A stretch of 64,000 nucleotides of DNA from JAEVLT01 sp050496765. Lineage in GTDB: Bacteria; Bacillota; Bacilli; Bacillales; Cytobacillaceae. The notes below the pieces were generated by a model. It did no database searches. It saw only the letters and a list, made by a program, of their open reading frames with translations, and had not been told where the DNA came from. The stretch is from assembly GCF_050496765.1 (NCBI RefSeq), contig NZ_JBNWEO010000007.1, positions 186,001 to 250,000 of the forward strand. The letters run 5' to 3'. The translations under genes and the position numbers were made by a program. Positions 1 through 8,190 of this stretch are shown here, in pieces. How positions within the stretch are numbered: the first letter of the stretch is position 1; each line of letters begins with the position of its first letter.

Positions 1-1
1 G

Positions 2-352
2 ACGCTCATCCCGACAACCTGGCTATTGATCGTTACAATGGCGGCCGGTTGGCAAAAATTGTTCGATGCTAATCCAAAAGTTGGCTTTTTGGCACATGGC
101 AAAGTTTTCAATGCTGCATATGCTGAGGGTAAGATACTGGCACCGGCAAAAAATCTTGCCCAGATGAAGCAAGTGCTCGTCAATGACTATGTCGATGCAG
201 CATTAACGGCAATTTTTATGCTGGTTGTGATTGTCGTCTTTATTTCAGCACTCACTATTTGGTATAAAGTTTTAACCAATCACAAACTGCCTTTGCACGA
301 ATCACCATATGTACCCCGCAACAAAGGAGATGTAAAGACGTATGCTGGATAA
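2..352 (+). CDS. cstA: Carbon starvation protein CstA, C-terminal part (gene starts before the window)
   Basis: The reading frame is open from base 2, so the gene begins upstream of the window. The visible 116 residues match the C-terminal end of CstA/BtsT-family permeases: one strong membrane segment (ALTAIFMLVVIVVFISAL) followed by a short hydrophilic tail. CstA proteins import pyruvate or peptides across the cytoplasmic membrane during carbon limitation. The downstream ybdD-like gene overlaps this stop codon by 11 bases, which is the usual arrangement for this pair and supports the call. The internal TTG at 26 is not the start. Confidence 0.85.
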   Translation, partial: TLIPTTWLLIVTMAAGWQKLFDANPKVGFLAHGKVFNAAYAEGKILAPAKNLAQMKQVLVNDYVDAALTAIFMLVVIVVFISALTIWYKVLTNHKLPLHESPYVPRNKGDVKTYAG

Positions 353-545
353 GCTAAAAGAGGCCATGAAGTATCGCAAGCAATTCCTTAGTTTGCTTGT
401 TGGGGTTCCAAGCTACGAAAAATACGTGGAACATATGCAGTCCCATCATCCGAACGAACCGGTTAAAACACGGAGAGAATTTTTCTGCGAAGCCCAAGAA
501 GCCCGCTACAACGGAAAAGACGGGAAAGTGTCGAGATGCTGTTAG
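342..545 (+). CDS. YbdD/YjiX-family small protein, partner of CstA
   Basis: This is a 67-residue soluble protein with the family features YEKYVEHMQSHHP, RREFFCEAQEARYNGKDG and a terminal Arg-Cys-Cys. Members are found directly after cstA and are thought to support the permease. An ACAAAGGAG ribosome site precedes the ATG, and the start overlaps the end of cstA, so translation is probably coupled. Some relatives carry selenocysteine at the C-terminus. Here the last two residues are ordinary Cys codons followed by TAG, so no selenocysteine is needed. Confidence 0.85.
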   Translation: MLDKLKEAMKYRKQFLSLLVGVPSYEKYVEHMQSHHPNEPVKTRREFFCEAQEARYNGKDGKVSRCC

Positions 546-557
546 GTTGATGGTAAA

Positions 558-590
558 CCAGCCCGCGATTGATTGCGGGCTGGATATCTT
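558..590. terminator. Intrinsic terminator after cstA-ybdD, possibly bidirectional
   Basis: A perfect 9-bp stem (CCAGCCCGC / GCGGGCTGG) with an 8-nt loop is followed by a weak T-rich run. It lies 12 bases after the ybdD stop and 20 bases before the stop of the convergent aldehyde dehydrogenase gene, so it can serve both. Confidence 0.7.
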
Positions 591-610
591 TTAATATGGA
601 TTAACAAAAT

Positions 611-2047
611 CTATCCCAATTTAATCCCCATAAACTTCACTTCTGTCATTTCTTTTACTGCTGAGGCAACTCCTTCGCGGCCGATGCCGCTTAACTTTAC
701 ACCTCCATATGGGTAATTGTCTTGGCGAACTGTCGAGATTTCGTTAATCCAAACTCCGCCTGTCTCTATGCCTTCAAAAAAACGAAAAGCCCGGTTGATA
801 TCAGAGGTAAACACGCCTGCCTGTAGTCCATAATCAGAATCATTGACAGCAGCAATTACCTCTTCTTCTGTATCAAATGGAATTACCGTAACTAAAGGAG
901 CAAAGACCTCCTGGCAGACTACCTTCATAGAAGGGGTCACATCCACCAAAACCGTTGGTTGGAGTAACGTTCCCTGTCGCTGACCACCTGCCAACACCTT
1001 TGCCCCTTGGCTGACCGCTTCCTGTATCCACGCCTCAGCACGTATGGCAGCATCTTCAGTAATCATCGGTCCAACATCCGTTGTTTCTAAAACTGGATCT
1101 CCTACTTGCAACTTTTCAACCAACGGAATGAATTTATCCAAAAATGAACCAAAGACTTCACGATGAACATAAATTCTCTGAACCGATATACAAGCTTGAC
1201 CTGCAAAAGCAAATCCCCCTTTGACCATACCTGCAACAGCCGCATCCAAATCGCCATCCGGGAAAACGATATTCGGAGAATTAGATCCTAACTCAAGTGT
1301 TACTTTCCGATTTCCAGCCATCTCCTTAATTTTATAGCCTACCGAACCACTTCCGGTAAAGGTAACTTTTTTAACAAAAGGATGAGTAACCAACAGAGGC
1401 ACGAGATCCAAACCTAAACCATTTACCACATTCACCGCTCCAGCAGGAAGGCCGGCTTCCTCCATAAGTGTAACCAGCTTCATCGCCGATAAAGGGGTTT
1501 TTTCAGCCGGTTTAAGGACAACAGTACATCCGGCAGCAATTGCGGGAGCTAACTTATGCAATACAAGGTTGAGGGGGAAGTTAAACGGGGTAATCGCAGC
1601 AATCACGCCAACCGGGACGCGTTTAGCAAACCCGATCCGTCCTTCTCCTCCAACCGCGGAATCCATCTTAATTAATTCTCCATCATTCCGCTTCGCTTCC
1701 TCACTGGCAAAACGAAGAACCTGAACCGCTCGGTCCACTTCTCCTCGAGCATCACAAATCGGTTTTCCTGCTTCCATACAAAGAAGCTGGGCAAATTCTT
1801 CTCCACGGCTTTCAAGCAAGTCTGCAGATTTCCGCAAAATCAGAGATCGTTGATGCGCAGGCATTTTATTCATGGTCTCATTAAAAACGATCTCGGCTGT
1901 TTCTATCGCTAAACGTAAATCCTCCTCTGTCGCAAAGTCAACCTTCCCTACTAAATCCCCGTTATAAGGGTTCCGTACATCATATTGTACACGACCGTTT
2001 CCACTATACACTTTTCCGTTAATAAGTGAGCCAATGTTAGCCACCAC
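611..2047 (-). CDS. NAD(P)-dependent aldehyde dehydrogenase, y4uC-like group
   Basis: A 478-residue aldehyde dehydrogenase, normal family length. The catalytic Cys lies in GQACISVQRIYVH and the general-base Glu in LELGSNSPNIV; the cofactor loop is FTGSGSVG. The Cys context resembles the uncharacterised y4uC-like ALDH group rather than classical succinate-semialdehyde dehydrogenase. It is the last gene of a minus-strand operon, 12 bases after the ABC ATPase gene. The likely role is to oxidise the aldehyde released from the operon's substrate, probably after the aminotransferase step. The true aldehyde is not readable from sequence. Confidence 0.85.
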   Translation of the reverse strand: MVANIGSLINGKVYSGNGRVQYDVRNPYNGDLVGKVDFATEEDLRLAIETAEIVFNETMNKMPAHQRSLILRKSADLLESRGEEFAQLLCMEAGKPICDARGEVDRAVQVLRFASEEAKRNDGELIKMDSAVGGEGRIGFAKRVPVGVIAAITPFNFPLNLVLHKLAPAIAAGCTVVLKPAEKTPLSAMKLVTLMEEAGLPAGAVNVVNGLGLDLVPLLVTHPFVKKVTFTGSGSVGYKIKEMAGNRKVTLELGSNSPNIVFPDGDLDAAVAGMVKGGFAFAGQACISVQRIYVHREVFGSFLDKFIPLVEKLQVGDPVLETTDVGPMITEDAAIRAEAWIQEAVSQGAKVLAGGQRQGTLLQPTVLVDVTPSMKVVCQEVFAPLVTVIPFDTEEEVIAAVNDSDYGLQAGVFTSDINRAFRFFEGIETGGVWINEISTVRQDNYPYGGVKLSGIGREGVASAVKEMTEVKFMGIKLG

Positions 2048-2059
2048 CTTATATCCCTC

Positions 2060-2812
2060 CTAATGTTCTACTTTTTGAAGAAATTCCTTCGTTCGATTAT
2101 GTTTCGGGTTATGGAGTAATTCCTTTGGCATTCCTTCCTCGACAATTACTCCCCCATCCATAAAAATAACCCGATCCCCAACCTCTTCAGCAAATTTCAT
2201 CTCATGTGTGACTAAAACCATGGTCATTCCTTCTTTCGCCAATTCTCGAATAACATTTAACACTTCACCAATTAATTCGGGATCTAGTGCCGAGGTTGCC
2301 TCATCAAACAACATTGCTTTTGGCTCCATAGCAAGGGCTCTAGCGATGGCGACACGCTGCTGTTGCCCGCCTGATAATTGAGCCGGATAATGATACATCC
2401 GATCCGCTAAGCCAACTTTACTCAAATAAGTTTCAGCAGTTTCACGGGCAGCTTCTTTTGATTTTTTTCTAATTTTGATTTGAGCGGCCATTACATTTTC
2501 AAGTGCTGTCATCGTTGGAAATAAGTTAAACCGTTGAAAAACCATTCCCACTTCGGTTCGAAGCCCGGCCACATGCTTCTCATTAAATTTTTCGCCCGGC
2601 TTAATAAAATAGTCCCCATGAACCTTTATCGTTCCGCTAGTTGGCAATTCTAAATAGTTAAGGCAGCGAAGAAAAGTGGATTTACCCGAGCCAGATGGCC
2701 CAATGATAACCACCTTTTCCCCCTGTTGAATCTCCATATCGATTCCTTTTAAAATTTCATTTGAGCCAAAAGATTTTCGCAATTGTTTCACTTCAATGAT
2801 AACATTAGACAT
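2060..2812 (-). CDS. Polar amino-acid ABC transporter, ATP-binding protein (GlnQ/HisP type)
   Basis: A 250-residue ATPase with Walker A GPSGSGKST, signature LSGGQQQR, Walker B AMLFDEATSALDPE and the switch histidine in VLVTHEM. The layout matches the polar amino-acid uptake (PAAT) family. It powers the permease encoded just upstream, with an 8-base overlap that suggests translational coupling. Together with the permease and lipoprotein it forms a full importer inside the aminotransferase/dehydrogenase operon, so its substrate is probably an amino acid or related amino compound. Confidence 0.93.
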   Translation of the reverse strand: MSNVIIEVKQLRKSFGSNEILKGIDMEIQQGEKVVIIGPSGSGKSTFLRCLNYLELPTSGTIKVHGDYFIKPGEKFNEKHVAGLRTEVGMVFQRFNLFPTMTALENVMAAQIKIRKKSKEAARETAETYLSKVGLADRMYHYPAQLSGGQQQRVAIARALAMEPKAMLFDEATSALDPELIGEVLNVIRELAKEGMTMVLVTHEMKFAEEVGDRVIFMDGGVIVEEGMPKELLHNPKHNRTKEFLQKVEH

Positions 2813-3512
2813 GACGGGCTAATCTCCTCTCCAGCACTCGAACTACTTGGGCTAATGGTAAGCTTAATACTAAATATGCAAGTGCTAAAATCGTATAAGA
2901 TTCAATTGTTAAGAACGTTTGCGAGGCATAGGCTTGTGTACGAAGCAATAGTTCATACACCGTAATGAAAGCAAGAAGTGAGGTATCCTTAATCATCATG
3001 ATAATGTAATTGCCAAAGGTCGGTAAAGCAATCCGACCAGCCTGCGGAATGACAATCGACCACATCGCCTGTTGTTTCGTATAGCCAAGTGCAAGCGCGG
3101 CTTCTGTTTGACCACGATCGATGGAAATAATTGAGGAACGAATTACTTCTGATAAATAAGCGCCATAATTGATTCCCATGGCTACGGAACCGGCAGTAAA
3201 GGCATCAAAATTTATTTGATAGTTTGGTATCCAAAATTGAACGATTAGAGAGAGAATTAATGGAACAACATAATACATATACACCAGCTGAACAACTAAA
3301 GGGGTTCCTCGGATAATTTCCAGAAATACCACCAATAGGCCGTTCAGCCATTTAATTTTTGAAATACGGCCAAGGGCAATTAATGTTCCGAGGATCAATG
3401 CCAAAGCAAACCCGGCAACGGTTGCTCCTAAGACGATTCCCATCCCTTTTAGCAATTCTGGATACAAGTCTTTAAAGGCAGTAGCAAAATCTAAACTTTT
3501 TAAGATGTTCAT
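2805..3512 (-). CDS. Polar amino-acid ABC transporter, permease (HisM/GlnP type)
   Basis: A 235-residue inner-membrane protein with several hydrophobic segments and the permease coupling motif (YLSEVIRSSIISIDRGQTEA). I place the start at the ATG at 3512, MNILKSLDFATAF, because a run of Gs upstream gives a ribosome site. The longer frame reading from 3533 has none. A single transmembrane protein is present, so it probably works as a homodimer. Confidence 0.9.
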   Translation of the reverse strand: MNILKSLDFATAFKDLYPELLKGMGIVLGATVAGFALALILGTLIALGRISKIKWLNGLLVVFLEIIRGTPLVVQLVYMYYVVPLILSLIVQFWIPNYQINFDAFTAGSVAMGINYGAYLSEVIRSSIISIDRGQTEAALALGYTKQQAMWSIVIPQAGRIALPTFGNYIIMMIKDTSLLAFITVYELLLRTQAYASQTFLTIESYTILALAYLVLSLPLAQVVRVLERRLARHV

Positions 3513-3558
3513 ATATACCCCCCTATTCGGCAAGCGAAAGCTATACCATTATAAAATT

Positions 3559-3585
3559 AGGAGAGACTCAGGCAAGAGCTCTCCT
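3559..3585 (-). terminator. Hairpin between binding-protein and permease genes
   Basis: A 7-bp perfect stem (AGGAGAG / CTCTCCT) is followed on the minus strand by AATTTTATAA. Such hairpins after binding-protein genes commonly protect or attenuate mRNA so that the lipoprotein is made in excess. That role here is inferred from position only. Confidence 0.5.
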
Positions 3586-3598
3586 AGAACATGACGGC

Positions 3599-4462
3599 TT
3601 ACTTTCCAGCAGGCACGAAGTTATCTTCGTTTAGTCCATACTTTTTTAACACTTTTAGGACAAAGCCTTCTTCCTTCAACTTATCCAATTCCTTATTTAC
3701 TGCTTCTAGAAGATCTTTATCTGACTTACGGACAGCCGCACCAATGTTTCCGGCTGCTTCGGCTTTATATGGAGAAACCAATTTAAGATTCAAGGTTTTA
3801 TCATTCGTGATACTATATCCGGCCACCGCACTATCAGTGATAGTCGCATCAATTTTTTTCGTATTAACCGCAAGAAGTAATTCAGATTGAGAGTTAAACA
3901 CCTTTACATCTTTGATTTTGCCTTCTTTTTGAAGCTTTTGAGCAAATTCAAGGAATGCAGTTCCTTTTTGTCCGCCAACCGTCTTATCTTTCAAATCATC
4001 CAATCCTTTAATTGGAGAATCTTTCAAGACGACTAATGCTTCCCCTTCGGAATACCAAATGTTTGTGAAATTGGCGATCTTTTGACGTTCCGGTTTGATA
4101 TACATGCCATCTGTTACCATATCAACCCGGTTGTTATTAAGCTCAAGTAACAAATTCTCAAACTTCACTTCTTTCATTTCTACTTTTGGGATGCCTAAAC
4201 GCTTTGCAATTTCAGTAATAATTTCTGCATCAATACCAGTAAACTTTTTCGTATCTTTGTCAATGTATGCAAAAGGAACATCGTTAGAGGAAGCGACAAC
4301 CAATATCCCTTTTTCTTTTGCTTTTTCTAAGGTACTCGCAGAAGATTTGCTGCCACCATTAGTAGCACTTGCAGATCCGGTTGTCGTCTTTTCTCCTGTG
4401 CAGCCAGCTAAAAGAACAAGTGCAATAACCATTAGCAAAAATAATTTAGTGAAGTGTTTCAT
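3599..4462 (-). CDS. Amino-acid ABC transporter substrate-binding lipoprotein (SBP family 3)
   Basis: A 287-residue secreted lipoprotein. The N-terminus has a positively charged start, a hydrophobic stretch and the lipobox LLAGC, with the lipid-carrying Cys near residue 21, then a Ser/Gly/Thr-rich linker. The mature part has the family-3 features (VPFAYIDKDTKKFTGIDAEI near the start, and DMVTDGMYIKPERQKIANF). It captures the substrate outside the cell and delivers it to the permease encoded next in the operon. Confidence 0.92.
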   Translation of the reverse strand: MKHFTKLFLLMVIALVLLAGCTGEKTTTGSASATNGGSKSSASTLEKAKEKGILVVASSNDVPFAYIDKDTKKFTGIDAEIITEIAKRLGIPKVEMKEVKFENLLLELNNNRVDMVTDGMYIKPERQKIANFTNIWYSEGEALVVLKDSPIKGLDDLKDKTVGGQKGTAFLEFAQKLQKEGKIKDVKVFNSQSELLLAVNTKKIDATITDSAVAGYSITNDKTLNLKLVSPYKAEAAGNIGAAVRKSDKDLLEAVNKELDKLKEEGFVLKVLKKYGLNEDNFVPAGK

Positions 4463-4489
4463 CCATTAATTCCCCCCTAAAATATAAGT

Positions 4490-5761
4490 TTAGATGATAT
4501 CCAGCTTTCCACTCCATCTGACATTAGCAGAGCGTAGATGACCGATTAAACCTTCATGGTTTGATTGTCTGACACAATGGGGTGCTAGCAGCTCAACCCC
4601 TTTTGGTTTAATATGTTGATAGGTTACTACTTTTAAAAATGTCCCTACCCATACGCCACCTGTATATTTTGCAGCAGCCCGTGTTGGAAGAATATGATTC
4701 GTTCCACACACTTTGTCGGCATAAACAACAGAGGAAAGTTCCCCTAGAAATAGTGACCCATAGTTGATAAATCGATCTTTTATTTCATAAGCATTTTTCG
4801 TTTGAACATGGAGATGTTCCGGTGCCCATTCATTTACAATCGAAATAGCTTCTTCTAAATGATCAGCTAAGAATACTTGCCCCTTTCTTTCCCATGATAC
4901 GCGGGCAACTTCAGCTGTCGGCAGGGTTTTCAACTGTTCCTCGATTTCACCAAGAACGGCTATTCCTACGTTACGATCCGTCGTGACTAAGGCCACCCTG
5001 GCATTGATATCATGTTCGGCTTGGGCAAGTAAATCGGAAGCTATGTAAACTGGATTGGCAAACTGATCCGCTACAACCAACACTTCACTAGGTCCGGCTA
5101 ACAAATCAATACCAACCTGACCATTTACCTGGCGCTTAGCCTCAGTTACAAATACATTGCCCGGGCCTGTAATTTTTTGAACCGGTGCAATTGACTCAGT
5201 TCCATAAGCTAGAGCGGCAATGGCTTGCGCTCCGCCGACACGATAGACTTCATCTGCGCCGGACATGTGGGCTGCTACCAGAACCGCCGGATGAACTTCA
5301 CCTGACTTCGTTGGTGGTGTACATACTTTCACATTTGAAACCCCCGCGACTTTTGCCGGAATAATCGCCATCTGTGCCGAAGATAACAACGGATACCGTC
5401 CCCCTGGAATATAAGCACCAACTTTTTCAATCGGAATAACCCGTTGTCCTAGAAAAACCCCTGGTATCATTTCTTGTTCAAATTCAGTTAGTGACCTGCG
5501 TTGGGCTTCGGCAAAAGCTTTGATCCGTTCAATAGAAAATTGAATATCCTGAAGCAATGTTTGTGGTAATTGCGCTCTTGCCTTTTGGATATCCTCTTCT
5601 TGAACGCGAAGTTCTTCAATCTCCACTCCATCAAACTCACGCAAATATGCTTTGAGGGCAACATCCCCTTCACGTCGAACGCTTTGAATAATGGAAGCGA
5701 CAGTGTCTTCGACGGTTATTTCCTCCCTACTATTCTGTTGTCCCTGTTTTATCATTTCCAT
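4490..5761 (-). CDS. HisD-family NAD-dependent alcohol dehydrogenase, probably catabolic
   Basis: This 423-residue protein belongs to the histidinol dehydrogenase superfamily. The expected metal and catalytic residues are visible: Gln and His in LLAQAEHD, Glu-His in NEWAPEHLH, Asp before CGTNHILPT, and a C-terminal His in GLIGHLRSA. The stretch AAAKYTGGVWVGTFLKVVTYQ is unlike biosynthetic HisD and recalls the HisD-like group that includes sulfopropanediol dehydrogenase. No other his gene is near. The operon of importer, transaminase and ALDH points to catabolism of an alcohol or amino alcohol. Start at 5761 is chosen because AAGGAG lies 8 bases upstream; the in-frame TTG at 5767 is too close. 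Confidence 0.8.
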   Translation of the reverse strand: MEMIKQGQQNSREEITVEDTVASIIQSVRREGDVALKAYLREFDGVEIEELRVQEEDIQKARAQLPQTLLQDIQFSIERIKAFAEAQRRSLTEFEQEMIPGVFLGQRVIPIEKVGAYIPGGRYPLLSSAQMAIIPAKVAGVSNVKVCTPPTKSGEVHPAVLVAAHMSGADEVYRVGGAQAIAALAYGTESIAPVQKITGPGNVFVTEAKRQVNGQVGIDLLAGPSEVLVVADQFANPVYIASDLLAQAEHDINARVALVTTDRNVGIAVLGEIEEQLKTLPTAEVARVSWERKGQVFLADHLEEAISIVNEWAPEHLHVQTKNAYEIKDRFINYGSLFLGELSSVVYADKVCGTNHILPTRAAAKYTGGVWVGTFLKVVTYQHIKPKGVELLAPHCVRQSNHEGLIGHLRSANVRWSGKLDII

Positions 5762-5776
5762 GTACAATTCTCCTTT

Positions 5777-7126
5777 TTACGTGTTCACTGTTTGACCGAG
5801 TACTTCTTGTATAGCAGATTCCAACACAACCAACCCTTCATCTAATTGCTCATCAGTGATAACTAGCGGAACTAACACCCGGATACAATTACTGAAAAGT
5901 CCAGCGTTAAGAAGGATGAGCCCTTTTTGCTGGGCATTGGCAATAATCTTGGCAACCGCTTCTTTATTAGGCTCTTTCGTTTGCTGATCTTTGACAAATT
6001 CAATCGCAACCATGGAACCTAAGCCTCGAACATCACCAATTTGCGGATAAAGTACTTGCAAATTCTTGAATCGTTCCCTTAACATCGTACCGATTTTTTG
6101 AGATCTCTCTACTAATCCATCATTCTCAATAATCTTGATCACTTCGAGAGCAGCAACACAGCCAAGGGGACTCCCGCCATAAGTGCCTCCGATTTCTCCT
6201 GGCGCTGGGGCATCCATAATTTCTGAGCGCCCAACAACGGCAGAAATTGGCAACCCTGCTCCTAAAGACTTCGATAATGTCATTAGATCAGGCACAACGC
6301 CAAATTGTTCAATCGCAAACATGGAGCCGGTACGGGCAAACCCGGTTTGAATTTCATCAGCGATAAAGAGGATGCCGTATTTTTCACAAATTTTCTTAAG
6401 GCCTTGCATAAAAGTTTTGGATGGTACGACAAATCCTCCTTCTCCTTGAACAGGTTCGATAATGATAGCTGCAATTTCATCGGTTGGTGCTTCAGCTAGG
6501 AAGAATGTTTCTACCTCCTTTAAAAGTTCTTGATCAAGCTGCTCCTCTGTCATCCCCTCCGGCCTGCGGAAATAGTAGGGATAACCAGCACGATAGGTCT
6601 CAGGAGCAAACGGTCCAAATTGATATTTATAGGGCTTCACTTTACTCGTTAATGACATCGCTAACAGCGTCCGGCCATGGAAACCGCGTTCGAACGAGAT
6701 AATCCCTTTACGGCCAGTGTACTTTCGGGCAATTTTCACGGCATTTTCAACCGCTTCTGCTCCACTATTCGCAAAAAAAGCTTTTTTGGCATGGTCGCCT
6801 GGTGTTATCCGAATCAACTCCTCTGCCAACTTCACATACGGTTCATACATCATGACATTGAAGCAAGTATGGATATACCGATCTAACTGATTTTTTAAAG
6901 CCTGGACAACACGTACTGGACTATGACCCACGTTTAATGTTCCGATTGCTCCGGCAAAATCAATAAAGATATTCCCGTCAATGTCTGTTAATAAGGCCCC
7001 CTCACCCTTTTCGGCAAAAGTTAAGACTGAATTGGACGGACCACGAGCAACAACCTGATCCTTCCGTTTTAATAGTTCTTGCGCCTTTGGTCCAGGCACA
7101 GCAGTTTTCATTTTAATAGACGACAT
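5777..7126 (-). CDS. Class III PLP-dependent aminotransferase, GabT-like
   Basis: A 449-residue omega-aminotransferase of the GABA/ornithine class. Key features are IIEPVQGEGGF, FIADEIQTGFARTG and the PLP lysine in TLSKSLGAGLP. Enzymes of this class move an amino group from a terminal amine to 2-oxoglutarate or pyruvate and leave an aldehyde, which fits the aldehyde dehydrogenase at the end of the operon. The start is the ATG at 7126, with AGGAGG upstream; the frame stays open further upstream but that overlaps the regulator gene and lacks a ribosome site. GABA itself is possible but not shown. Confidence 0.88.
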   Translation of the reverse strand: MSSIKMKTAVPGPKAQELLKRKDQVVARGPSNSVLTFAEKGEGALLTDIDGNIFIDFAGAIGTLNVGHSPVRVVQALKNQLDRYIHTCFNVMMYEPYVKLAEELIRITPGDHAKKAFFANSGAEAVENAVKIARKYTGRKGIISFERGFHGRTLLAMSLTSKVKPYKYQFGPFAPETYRAGYPYYFRRPEGMTEEQLDQELLKEVETFFLAEAPTDEIAAIIIEPVQGEGGFVVPSKTFMQGLKKICEKYGILFIADEIQTGFARTGSMFAIEQFGVVPDLMTLSKSLGAGLPISAVVGRSEIMDAPAPGEIGGTYGGSPLGCVAALEVIKIIENDGLVERSQKIGTMLRERFKNLQVLYPQIGDVRGLGSMVAIEFVKDQQTKEPNKEAVAKIIANAQQKGLILLNAGLFSNCIRVLVPLVITDEQLDEGLVVLESAIQEVLGQTVNT

Positions 7127-7153
7127 AATGTATCCTCCTATACGTGTACAATG

Positions 7154-7165
7154 ATTGTATACAAT
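7154..7165. promoter_or_regulatory. Probable GntR-family operator
   Basis: ATTGTATACAAT is a perfect 12-bp palindrome between the regulator's stop codon and the aminotransferase start. FCD-type GntR regulators usually bind short palindromes of this style. A partial copy (GTGTAC) lies about 5 bases away. Position suggests control of the aminotransferase-transporter operon by the adjacent regulator. Confidence 0.6.
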
Positions 7166-7181
7166 TAACCCTACTAAAAAA

Positions 7182-7874
7182 TTACTTGGGCGTGTATCGA
7201 GTAATGATTTGTTCAATCGATAACGCATGATTTAATTTTTTCGTGAAATCAATATCTTTTACGATGAATGGAATATGTTCAATGGCAAGTTGTTTTGCGC
7301 GATTGGCATCTCTTTGATGGATAGCATCATACATGGTACGATGCTCATGATTGGAAAGAGTGGTATTGGTTTCTGCCACATCATAGAAGGTTTGAATGAT
7401 ATGGGTTAAGGAAAGAACTTCTTTTAAATATTGAATTAGATACGCATTCTTGCAAGCTTCGATTATTACCATATGAAAGGACTGAATCGCATGAAGGGCA
7501 AGTTGAGGCTGATTCTGTTGATAGTAATGTTTCTCTTGATCCAAGTAGATCTCCATCTTTTTAAGATCGGATGAATTCGCCTTAAGTGCTGCTAGATATG
7601 TAGCTTCTGGTTCTAATATTTGCCTTACAAAAAAGATCTCTTCTGCTTCTTTAGGAGTCGGGCAATAAACGAATGCTCCCTTATTTGGTATAAGTCGGAC
7701 TAACGATTCATACTTCAGTCGAGATAGCACCGACCGAATTGGAGTTCGACTCACACCAAATGCGTCAGCAAGAGAGGATTCAACTAATTGTGTGCCCGGT
7801 GTAAGCTCTGCATTAAAAATAGCGCTTCTTAAAACTTGATAAATCTGATCTTCCCCCATTTTTGAATGTAACAA
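7182..7874 (-). CDS. GntR-family (FCD) transcriptional regulator
   Basis: A 230-residue regulator. Residues 1-70 form the winged helix (IYQVLRSAIFNAELTPGTQL, then DAFGVSRTPIRSVLSRL). The rest is a helical FCD ligand-binding domain with scattered His and Asp residues typical of metal-dependent effector binding (EHRTMYDAI, AIEHIPF). The start is a TTG at 7874 with an AGGGAGG-type site 6 bases upstream; the ATG at 7859 is too far from it. It is the first gene of the minus-strand operon and probably represses it until the substrate or an intermediate is present. Confidence 0.88.
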   Translation of the reverse strand: MLHSKMGEDQIYQVLRSAIFNAELTPGTQLVESSLADAFGVSRTPIRSVLSRLKYESLVRLIPNKGAFVYCPTPKEAEEIFFVRQILEPEATYLAALKANSSDLKKMEIYLDQEKHYYQQNQPQLALHAIQSFHMVIIEACKNAYLIQYLKEVLSLTHIIQTFYDVAETNTTLSNHEHRTMYDAIHQRDANRAKQLAIEHIPFIVKDIDFTKKLNHALSIEQIITRYTPK

Positions 7875-8066
7875 ACTATTCCTCCCTTCCGTTACTTTAT
7901 ATTGCTAGTTTAATTATTTTATTCTGAAAGGTCAATATATTTATAATATTTTAATAATTTTGACTGTTATATAATCTAACATAAACAGAGATTCTGAATG
8001 GGAATTAATAAAGTAGGTGGTAGCAAATCGGAGAAAGCAGTAATTGTTCAAGAAGGGGAAAAAGCC

Positions 8067-8153
8067 ATGCGGAAGGGAATGTTTCATTTTTTCCAATTTA
8101 ATAAAATTGTTATTTATCAATTTTCTAATTTATTTGGTTGTGATAATATTTAG
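8067..8153 (+). CDS. Possible 28-residue leader ORF before the MFS gene
   Basis: An ATG at 8067 with AAGGGG about 10 bases upstream opens a 28-codon frame (MRKGMFHFFQFNKIVIYQF and 9 more residues). Its TAG is one base before the in-frame ATG at 8155 of the MFS reading frame. It could be a leader peptide that couples or attenuates translation of the exporter, or it could be chance. Confidence 0.3.
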   Translation: MRKGMFHFFQFNKIVIYQFSNLFGCDNI

Positions 8154-8190
8154 GATGACGAAATACTTTTTGGGGAAAGAAGTGTTCAGA

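Noticed and set aside
342..545. Selenoprotein reading of the YbdD-like gene
   Set aside because: The end is Cys-Cys followed by TAG; no in-frame TGA or selenocysteine insertion hairpin is needed or visible.
4490..5761. Histidine biosynthesis hisD
   Set aside because: No other his genes are nearby, the substrate region differs from biosynthetic HisD, and the operon context is catabolic.
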